NCBI GenBank assembly: GCA_002490775.1
Contig: DKUR01000097.1
Span: 1 to 20,731, forward strand
Direction: 5' to 3'
Length of the DNA stretch: 20,731 bases
Origin: Lachnospiraceae bacterium UBA7199
Lineage (GTDB): Bacteria > Bacillota > Clostridia > Lachnospirales > Lachnospiraceae
The notes below the pieces were generated by a model. It ran no database searches. It was not told where the DNA came from and saw only the letters and a program-made list of their open reading frames with translations. Position numbers and translations under genes: made by a program. The first letter of the stretch is position 1, and each line of letters begins with the position of its first letter. Of this stretch, positions 7,356 through 13,830 are shown in pieces.

Positions 7356-8360
7356 TTAATCAAATATAATAGTTGCCTCTTCTATTGTGTTTGCTGTTTT
7401 TCCACATCCAGTTGTATAAGTATTTATAGGATAACCACATATGTAGGTAGGGGCACAGTGTACTTCCGTGTAACTACGCTCAGATGGCGGTGTCCAGCCA
7501 GTAGTGTATGAAGCGGGTTGATATCCGCACACAGAACATGGCCCGCACCACCAGTATGTTTGATCGTGGCCGCCGGTGCCGTCTGACATACTTCCATTCT
7601 CTTCACCATGCCAGTATAGGTATCCTGTTTCAGTCATACCACATGTTCCTGTTTTATTATGAGTGTGTCCTGCAGCTACATAACATCCCCCAATAGGAGT
7701 TGTAGAATATATTGTAGCGTTTGTATTTATATTTCCATTACCATCTATATGTTCATGATATTTATAACTGATACTAATTCCATTCATCACTTTATCAAAT
7801 CCATCAGCATATCCCTTGTTATAAAATGCATTATTATCTGCTCCATTACCCACAATCAGTTTTCCTTCAACCCATGCTGCGGATCCCAAACTTATATTAT
7901 CAGAAATAGCTGCTGATATATTTCCACTTGTTTCTGTGCTCTCTCCTGGCAGGGTTCCGGTATATGTCTTTTCAGTTGGAATGCTCTGTGAATTGATTAT
8001 GCCATCTGTGATGACACTGAAAGGAAGAATACTGGCGTTTTCAATTGCTAAATTGCTCTGATTCTGGTCATGTGTGGTTGTCCCGTCCATATTAAAATAC
8101 ATACTGATCTGTGACAGGGCATCCACAGTTTTGCCTTTGTAAGTATCTTCCAGCAGGTCGATTTCGTCAGCCAGATACGTAAGATCTGAAAAATCAATTA
8201 CCGCAGTACCATTTTCAAAGTCAATAATTCCCTTAGATTTTATATTGGCAGATCTTTTTTCTGTTCTCGCACTAGCAGTTAGATTGATTCCAATTAATCC
8301 AGTTAAAAATATAACTGCTAAAAAAATATATATCTTCTTATTTACATTTATTTTCTTCAT
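7356..8360 (-). CDS. Secreted Cys/His-rich protein with duplicated N-terminal module
   Basis: This 334-residue protein has a typical signal peptide (Lys-rich start, hydrophobic core about 9-27, cleavage near ASA-RT). Just after it is the module SKGIIDFENG...YLADEIDLLE (about 37-72), also present in the next gene upstream. The middle is Ser/Thr/Asn-rich. A GYADGFDKV segment leads into a Cys/His-rich C-terminal third (GGCYVAAGHTH, WWCGPCSVCGY, CAPTYICGY, TGCGK) that could bind metal or be cross-linked by disulfides. A GTG lies 15 bases upstream in frame, but GGAGG eight bases before the ATG at 8360 decides the start. I do not know a named family; an extracellular surface or pilin-like component is inferred from context. 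Confidence 0.75.
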   Translation of the reverse strand: MKKINVNKKIYIFLAVIFLTGLIGINLTASARTEKRSANIKSKGIIDFENGTAVIDFSDLTYLADEIDLLEDTYKGKTVDALSQISMYFNMDGTTTHDQNQSNLAIENASILPFSVITDGIINSQSIPTEKTYTGTLPGESTETSGNISAAISDNISLGSAAWVEGKLIVGNGADNNAFYNKGYADGFDKVMNGISISYKYHEHIDGNGNINTNATIYSTTPIGGCYVAAGHTHNKTGTCGMTETGYLYWHGEENGSMSDGTGGHDQTYWWCGPCSVCGYQPASYTTGWTPPSERSYTEVHCAPTYICGYPINTYTTGCGKTANTIEEATIIFD

Positions 8361-8379
8361 CTTCTCTTCCTCCACATAA

Positions 8380-8646
8380 TTATTTTATTTCATTAAACAG
8401 GGCATCTAGTTCTCTTTGTAAGTAATAAACATCATCTGCATAAAAAGCAAAATCTGCACCGTCCTTAAGGATTAAAACTCCTTTGCTGCTCAGACTTTGG
8501 CCACTTGCAGATACCTGCTCGTTAAGAAACAATCCTGCAAACAAAACTAATATTACTGGCAAAATTATAAATTTAAATTTCTTTTTCATTTTTATACCCA
8601 TCTGCGCGTTGCGACGCGCATACAAATCAATAGGTTGAATACGCAT
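8380..8646 (-). CDS. Small secreted protein sharing the SKG/YL-E-D module
   Basis: This 88-residue protein (if started at 8646) has a membrane or signal segment in MKKKFKFIILPVILVLFAGL and then SSKGVLILKDG...DDVYYLQRELDALF, matching the N-terminal module of the downstream neighbour. It ends directly after that module, as if it were a minimal version. The start is uncertain. The ATG at 8646 has a GAAGG/AGGAGG site but sits inside a hairpin loop, and the first 19 codons read through a degenerate palindrome. The ATG at 8589 (MKKKFK) would give a more normal signal peptide but has a poor ribosome site. It probably works with the neighbouring secreted proteins. Confidence 0.65.
   Translation of the reverse strand: MRIQPIDLYARRNAQMGIKMKKKFKFIILPVILVLFAGLFLNEQVSASGQSLSSKGVLILKDGADFAFYADDVYYLQRELDALFNEIK
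8603..8620. repeat. Degenerate palindrome, copy 2
   Basis: TGCGCGT-TGCG-ACGCGCA is an inverted repeat related to the 16-bp palindrome: TGCGACGCGCATA differs from TGCGACGTCGCATA by one missing base. It falls in the 5' end of the small secreted gene, read as tat-gcg-cgt, the same frame as the other in-gene copies. Confidence 0.55.
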
Positions 8647-8659
8647 TTTTATTCAACCT
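8632..8659 (-). promoter_or_regulatory. Perfect 10-bp hairpin over a start codon
   Basis: On the minus strand AGGTTGAATA pairs perfectly with TATTCAACCT, with the loop AAAATGCG containing the ATG at 8646. AGGAGG lies just 5' of the stem. This may control translation of the small secreted protein, or may be another inserted inverted repeat. Confidence 0.5.
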
Positions 8660-8665
8660 TCCCTC

Positions 8666-9766
8666 CTACTGACATCCAAAAAGTTTTAATGTATTTGTAT
8701 CTTCGTCATATTCATAAAATAATACATTCTGCTGCAGCTCCTGTATGGCTGCATCTGTTTTTTCCTTATTTGTACTTATTTGTGCATCAGTTTCAGCCTT
8801 ATTTGCTGCGATTGCAGATAAAGTATCCTGCCGGTTTTCCTGAATAGTTTCCTCTGTGATATTTTTATTGGTTATGATCTGCTGCTGGACTGATGTAATG
8901 CTGTTGGTGATAAGAGACATATCACTTTTCATCTGGTTCTGCAGTTCTGTTTCTGCTGCTTTTAATCTGGCAGCTAATTCAAGCAGTTCACGGTTAGAGG
9001 AATTACCTGCTATATCTAAAATGGTATTTAACCTCTCCTCCGTTATTTCAAGCCGGTTTGCAAGGTATTCTATTGCATCATCCTGCAGCCTGGCATCCGC
9101 TAAGAGTTTCTTTAAATTTTCAGTGTCAGTGTCAAGCAGTTCAGATAACTCCTGTATGGCTGCATCATATTTATCTGCATCTGAGGAATGGATCTCTATT
9201 ATCCAATTTTTTACAGTCTCTTCATCTAGTCCGGCAGCTTGGGCAATTTCCCTTACCTGCTGTTCTGATATGCTGCTTTCATTTTGTTCTAATTTTTCCA
9301 TTGCAATTCTGATCTCAAGTAACTGCACCCCAAGGTTGTCTATTATTTCATCTGTTTTATGCGACGCCGCGTAAAATTCTTCCATATTTTCAGCTACAAT
9401 TTTTTTCACAATATCAGTAGATATTTTGGAAACCTCCTCCTGTGGAATGCTGAAATTTGCATACTGCAGTTCTTCATTGACCATTGCCAGAAGTGCCATA
9501 AGCTGTTCTTTGCTCAATTCTTCAGAACAATCCATCTCAGCCAGCTTTTCATCAATCTCTGATGATAAATTTTGAGTCAAAACCTGAATGTCCAGATCAG
9601 AAAGCCGGTCATTATATTTTTTGAAATATTCAGAAACCCATTCCTCCGTTACATATTCCTGTCTGCTGTTATATATGATAAAAATACCGGCAATGATGAT
9701 CAGCACCATACATACAATAAAAATAGGATGAATGTATTTTTTAATTGCTTCTTTCAGTTTATTCAT
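8666..9766 (-). CDS. Anchored coiled-coil stalk protein
   Basis: This 366-residue protein has one N-terminal membrane anchor (about 13-32) and an extracellular remainder that is almost wholly helical and acidic. Short modules of the form ISEQQVREIAQ...LDEETVKNWI (166-189) and LEITEERLNTIL (239-250) recur. From about 265 the sequence is a heptad-like coiled coil rich in Gln, Thr and Asn, ending in a compact tip, YEYDEDTNTLKLFGCQ. The ISEQQ module resembles LSDEEIRAL...EQFREWI in the adjacent collagen-like protein, so the two look like diverged paralogues. GGGAGG lies nine bases before the ATG. Codons 131-134 contain a degenerate copy of the window's palindrome. No named family is recognised; the stalk role is inferred. 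Confidence 0.7.
   Translation of the reverse strand: MNKLKEAIKKYIHPIFIVCMVLIIIAGIFIIYNSRQEYVTEEWVSEYFKKYNDRLSDLDIQVLTQNLSSEIDEKLAEMDCSEELSKEQLMALLAMVNEELQYANFSIPQEEVSKISTDIVKKIVAENMEEFYAASHKTDEIIDNLGVQLLEIRIAMEKLEQNESSISEQQVREIAQAAGLDEETVKNWIIEIHSSDADKYDAAIQELSELLDTDTENLKKLLADARLQDDAIEYLANRLEITEERLNTILDIAGNSSNRELLELAARLKAAETELQNQMKSDMSLITNSITSVQQQIITNKNITEETIQENRQDTLSAIAANKAETDAQISTNKEKTDAAIQELQQNVLFYEYDEDTNTLKLFGCQ
9358..9373. repeat. Degenerate palindrome, copy 3 (in frame)
   Basis: TATGCGACGCCGCGTA matches the 16-bp palindrome at 14 of 16 positions. Read with the gene it encodes Y-A-A-S-H. Confidence 0.6.
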
Positions 9767-9782
9767 AATTCACTGCCTCCCA

Positions 9783-10859
9783 TTAATTAATATGTACTGT
9801 AGTAACCCCTGTGTCCTGATTAGTAGTTGATGTGATTATATATGTGCGGTATTCCTGCCAGTTGCTATACATTTTATAATCCTTGGGCTGCTGTTTATCA
9901 TTGGAAATGCATGTACCTATATATTTGGACGTTTCGGTTGGTACAAGTGAAAAATTACTTCCATAAGCATCATCAGCATATGCAATATATGTGGTTTTTC
10001 CGTCATTTCCGGCCGCCCCCGTTGCGCCAGTGGCACCTTTTTCCCCTGTTTTTCCTGCAACGCCAGGCTTTCCTGAAACAGATGATATTTCTTTTTCCAG
10101 TTCCTTACGCATTTTATTAATCTCATCTTCCAGTTCTTTGATATTTGTATTCGACTGATTCATGGAAGCTTCTATCCATTCCCTAAATTGTTCAGCAGAT
10201 ATGCCCAGCTTTTCAGCTAATGCTCTTATTTCTTCATCACTCAAATTATCAATACCGGCTAATAATTCATCACCGGTGATGTCCCTGTCTGTGTTATCTG
10301 TAATATTGGCCTGGATAGATATTTTTGATTTTCTCTCCCTTAAGGCATCTATCTGTCCCTGCAGGCTCTGGATTAGATATTCATATTCTTCTTTCTGCTC
10401 CTCCGAGATAATTACGCCGCTTTGCGTAAGCTGCTGCAGTACAGCATTCCATATTATTTCAGTCACTCCTGATGACAGGGCATCCAGCGTATCATCTGTC
10501 AGTTGTTCGGGATTATCTGCAAAAGCGAATATGGTGCTTCTGATTCTTTTTCTGACTGCATCAGTAATCTCATCATTAATAACATCTGTACCTGATTCTA
10601 TGACAATGTTATAGTTTTGCACCGCTGCATCTGCTATGACATTGCTGGTGTGTTCCGGAAGTGACATATATTGTGACAGATATTCCTTTACTTCTTCTGC
10701 CAGTGCCTGTTCTGTTTCATTGTAATCATAGGTTTCAGTCTCCTGAGCTCCCTTGTTGGCTGAAACTCCTAGTGCAAGGGCAGCGCAGAGAACTATAACT
10801 AAAATAACACTTCCTATGATTACAGTCTTTTTCGATTTAATATCAATTTTTTTAATCAT
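9783..10859 (-). CDS. Collagen-like membrane-anchored protein with phage-tail-like tip
   Basis: This 358-residue protein has an N-terminal anchor (about 12-33), a helical acidic region with the module LSDEEIRAL...EQFREWI (206-229), and a short coiled coil (241-262). Next are nine uninterrupted Gly-X-Y triplets (263-289: GKP GVA GKT GEK GAT and so on). The C-terminal segment of about 70 residues contains TTYIAYADDAYGSNFSLVP and SKYIGTCIS, which resemble segments following collagen repeats in Firmicute phage tail-fibre proteins. A trimeric stalk with a binding tip is the natural reading. The start codon overlaps the upstream stop (TAATG), indicating translational coupling. The job is inferred to be adhesion, possibly between mating cells. 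Confidence 0.75.
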   Translation of the reverse strand: MIKKIDIKSKKTVIIGSVILVIVLCAALALGVSANKGAQETETYDYNETEQALAEEVKEYLSQYMSLPEHTSNVIADAAVQNYNIVIESGTDVINDEITDAVRKRIRSTIFAFADNPEQLTDDTLDALSSGVTEIIWNAVLQQLTQSGVIISEEQKEEYEYLIQSLQGQIDALRERKSKISIQANITDNTDRDITGDELLAGIDNLSDEEIRALAEKLGISAEQFREWIEASMNQSNTNIKELEDEINKMRKELEKEISSVSGKPGVAGKTGEKGATGATGAAGNDGKTTYIAYADDAYGSNFSLVPTETSKYIGTCISNDKQQPKDYKMYSNWQEYRTYIITSTTNQDTGVTTVHIN

Positions 10860-11989
10860 TATTCATCCTCCTCGTCATCAAAATCCTCGTCATCATCATC
10901 TTCTTCAATGTTTTCAAAATTCTTATCATCCACATCATCTTTGTGAGACATTGTACCTGTAGAAACAGCCGGAACCAGATTTTCTTTTTGCATATGAGTT
11001 ATATAATTTTCTTCAGAAGCTTTGTTTTCATCTAAATCATTTTCGCCACCATCTTCGATAAGTTGCTTCATTACCTGCTCCTGATAGTCTTCATCCAGTC
11101 CAAAATCTGCTTCCTCATCTGATTCGTCTTCTGCCACAAAATCCTCCTTGTCTAAAGCATCTAGCAAATCCATTTGTTCGTCCTTTTTACCTTTATAAAT
11201 ATTTTTGTAATAATAATATCCTCCGCCGGCTGCTGCAAAGATTAAAAGAAAAATCAAATTTCTCATCATAGTGTTTTCTTTTTTTGAAGTATTTGATATT
11301 TCAGTGTCTTTGGAATTAATTTCTGCATTTTGATCGTCACTGCTTAAAGCACTTAGCAATGAAGAGGATTCTTCCGTTGCTGTTTCGCCGCTGTCATCCA
11401 CTGCAAGCGTTTTTAGATCAGATAAATTAACCTGATCCAATAAATATACATTGTTACTGCTCTGCCCCTGATCAATTACCATATAAAAAACTTCTCCTTC
11501 ATCTGTTGTAATTGTATAAAAGATACGTTCTGCATTTTGATCTGCAGCATCCGTTGTAACTTTTTCATAAATAGTTCCCTGGCCTGATTCAGCAGGATCT
11601 GATATTCCTAAATTCCCATACTTTGACTGCTCAGGAGTGTCATTTAAAGTAACATCAATATTGACTGTACGGTTGTCTGTCTCTCCTTCTTGGGCATTTG
11701 CTTCTACAGGATTAAATTCCTGTGAAGAAATATTCCCTGCTGCATCTTTTACATATATAGTGTGGTGGGTTCCTGCTGGTACAGAAAATTCATTGGATGA
11801 TGTAAATGCAGATGGATCATCTGTATCTATTGCATAAAGTAGATTTCCGTTTTCATCAGTAGCATCTACTGATATGGTGATATATTCCTGCCCATCAGAA
11901 GCATATACCTTCAATTCTGTGCTACTGCATAAAAGCAGAAATAATGCCATCAGTGCTTTCCTGATGGCGTGTCCTCTTTTTTTATTCAT
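10859..11989 (-). CDS. DUF4366-type membrane protein (CD1107-like) with acidic tail
   Basis: This 376-residue protein has a signal peptide (about 1-30), then an Ig-like segment ending IYVKDAAGNIS (78-88). The typical DUF4366 core is at about 155-190 (FYTITTDEGEVFYMVIDQ, then NNVYLLDQV). One membrane segment follows (about 242-261), and then a cytoplasmic tail of about 110 residues that is extremely acidic and ends in Asp/Glu runs. DUF4366 proteins are standard members of Tn1549-like transfer operons with no established biochemical function. It is coupled to the collagen-like gene (overlapping stop and start) and follows the Ig-like gene by 19 bp. The AGGAG is 12 bases from the ATG, slightly long but acceptable. 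Confidence 0.82.
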   Translation of the reverse strand: MNKKRGHAIRKALMALFLLLCSSTELKVYASDGQEYITISVDATDENGNLLYAIDTDDPSAFTSSNEFSVPAGTHHTIYVKDAAGNISSQEFNPVEANAQEGETDNRTVNIDVTLNDTPEQSKYGNLGISDPAESGQGTIYEKVTTDAADQNAERIFYTITTDEGEVFYMVIDQGQSSNNVYLLDQVNLSDLKTLAVDDSGETATEESSSLLSALSSDDQNAEINSKDTEISNTSKKENTMMRNLIFLLIFAAAGGGYYYYKNIYKGKKDEQMDLLDALDKEDFVAEDESDEEADFGLDEDYQEQVMKQLIEDGGENDLDENKASEENYITHMQKENLVPAVSTGTMSHKDDVDDKNFENIEEDDDDEDFDDEEDE

Positions 11990-12008
11990 GTTTTAATCTC
12001 ACTCCTTT

Positions 12009-13511
12009 TTATTTAATGCTGATATTACGTATGACAGGTGCTTCTTTATCTATATTTGATACCTCAATTTCTTCTGCTTCAGATATATTTTCGGCTGCAT
12101 CCTTCACACGGATTCTCCATATTCCATTTGTATCAACTGTATATTCGCTGTAAGTAATCCATCCAGAAGAATTTCCTGCCTGGTTTTCATAGCAATACAA
12201 AATATCACTTGCATCATATGCTGATACCTGGATTGTATTGCTCCTGCACCAGTTAGTTTCATTTGCTAATGAAATGGATTTGATCACCGGTGCCTTCATA
12301 TCCACAGTGATAATCTCTTTTTCCATATGGGCTATATTTCCGCTATTGTCCCTGACATATGCAGTATAAATTCCATTCCTGGCAATATTAGCGTCAAAAG
12401 AAGATTTCTTTGTCCAGTCTCCTTCCTCCGGCTCCTCATCTGAATACAAAAATGCATATTCCAGATTTGGATATGGGGTAACATTATCTTCTGCTTTTAT
12501 TTTAACGGACAGTGTTACCGGGCCATCTGTATTACTTACTTCATACGGGCTGACAGTTACTTCCATGATTTCTGGAGCAAGATTGTCTTCCCCGGTGATT
12601 ACTGTTTTTGTTTCAGATATTTCGGATATATCCGGATGGTACCTTATAAGCTGCTCCTGCTCTTTCATGCCGGTATACAGATAGTCGCATTCTGTCATTA
12701 TTAGCATAGTAGTTTCAACACGGTTTCCTGAAATGGAAACGGATTGATCCTTTTTTTCCTCAGATAAAACAAAATAAAGGTGATTTAAGCCGGTTATAAT
12801 TTCATCCGTTCCATCAGTATAAGTTACCTTCACCGGCAGTTCCCTTGTACTTAGGTAATAATTAGCATCAGCAGTAAATTTATCTTCTAGGGATATTTTT
12901 TTTATTCTGCCAGGCAGAATAAAAAGAGATGCTTCCTGTGTCTCATCTTCTCTATCAAGATCCTTAAAATGAATAGTGCATCTCACTATTGTTCCATCCA
13001 TATTTTCATCTGCTTTAATTTCAAGTTTTGATACCTCCCTTCCAAGTTCATCCTTATAATTCTGGATTTCCTCTGTTTTTTTCCATGCATTAGAATACAT
13101 ATCATAATATGACCAGGCATACGATTCTGCCTCGTTGTCATAACATCTGAATACCGCAGTATCATCCCTTTCGGCATAGAGATCTGTAAGACATAATGGT
13201 ATTTGGAGTTCCTTTTCTGCCTCCGGAGATTCTGTTTCTTCGCTGTCTGCCTTTATCCCATTGCCCGAAACAGTATGATCTGTTGCTTCCATTACTTCAT
13301 TATTTTCAGCAGCCAGGCTGCTGCTTTTTTCAAGAAGTGCAGCCAGATCATCATTTTCGGTTTGGTACTCCAAGGACTTTTCACTTTCAGCTTTTTTTTG
13401 CGACGTCGCATAAAAATATATGGTGCCTGCAGATAAAATCAAAAACAGCAAAAATATCAGTGATGAAACTTTCTTTAAAATAATAACAGGCTTCACTCTC
13501 TTCTTACTCAT
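12009..13511 (-). CDS. Anchored Ig-like surface protein
   Basis: This 500-residue protein has an N-terminal membrane anchor (about 14-34), a Ser/Glu-rich linker and a series of beta-rich Ig-like segments. One (about 105-180) has paired Cys (VFRCYDNE and TIVRCTIHF) typical of Ig folds. Another covers about 305-400 (ending AYVRDNSGNIAHMEKEI) and a last one about 405-500 (ending IRVKDAAENISEAEEI). The final motif also occurs in the downstream DUF4366 protein. Its start overlaps the DUF4315 stop by eight bases. A palindrome copy encodes Y-A-T-S right after the anchor. I see no sortase signal. Function is inferred to be an extracellular scaffold or adhesin; no specific family is named. Confidence 0.75.
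   Translation of the reverse strand: MSKKRVKPVIILKKVSSLIFLLFLILSAGTIYFYATSQKKAESEKSLEYQTENDDLAALLEKSSSLAAENNEVMEATDHTVSGNGIKADSEETESPEAEKELQIPLCLTDLYAERDDTAVFRCYDNEAESYAWSYYDMYSNAWKKTEEIQNYKDELGREVSKLEIKADENMDGTIVRCTIHFKDLDREDETQEASLFILPGRIKKISLEDKFTADANYYLSTRELPVKVTYTDGTDEIITGLNHLYFVLSEEKKDQSVSISGNRVETTMLIMTECDYLYTGMKEQEQLIRYHPDISEISETKTVITGEDNLAPEIMEVTVSPYEVSNTDGPVTLSVKIKAEDNVTPYPNLEYAFLYSDEEPEEGDWTKKSSFDANIARNGIYTAYVRDNSGNIAHMEKEIITVDMKAPVIKSISLANETNWCRSNTIQVSAYDASDILYCYENQAGNSSGWITYSEYTVDTNGIWRIRVKDAAENISEAEEIEVSNIDKEAPVIRNISIK
13397..13412. repeat. Palindrome, copy 4 (in frame)
   Basis: The core TGCGACGTCGCA (13399-13410) is perfectly palindromic and matches the 16-bp archetype at 15 of 16 positions. 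It is read in frame as Y-A-T-S-Q immediately after the membrane anchor of the Ig-like protein. Confidence 0.75.
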
Positions 13512-13797
13512 ATAGCGGCTTCACACCTTCCTTTTGTATTCGGCTCTCTTCTGCCATCCGGTTAATCACATCCAGAAGATTTGCTTTATCCGCCAGAAGC
13601 AAACGGAATTTTTCATATTCTTCTGGAGTGAGATTTAGTTTATTGATATCCTTCCGGAATTCTTCCCCCTTAAGCACATCAATTTCTGCCTCAATATCCT
13701 TAAGCTTATCAATATCTTTTTTTAATGATTGCTGTTTCGCTTTTATGCTTTCGCGTTTCTTTTCTGCCATTGCTTCCAAACTTTCTATCTTTTTCAT
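13504..13797 (-). CDS. DUF4315-family small coiled-coil protein
   Basis: This 97-residue, highly charged protein has a coiled-coil first half (SIKAKQQSLKKDIDKLKDIE region, about 18-45) and a C-terminal segment with NLTPEEYEKFRLLL (about 55-68). This is the layout of DUF4315, a small family found between the CD1108-type peptidase and DUF4366 genes of Tn1549-like elements. The position here matches that order, except that an Ig-like gene separates it from DUF4366. AAAGG lies eight bases before the ATG. The role is unknown; a cytoplasmic assembly factor is possible. Confidence 0.75.
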   Translation of the reverse strand: MKKIESLEAMAEKKRESIKAKQQSLKKDIDKLKDIEAEIDVLKGEEFRKDINKLNLTPEEYEKFRLLLADKANLLDVINRMAEESRIQKEGVKPLYE

Positions 13798-13830
13798 TTT
13801 TTCAACCTTTCTTCCGTTCCGAATCCTAAA

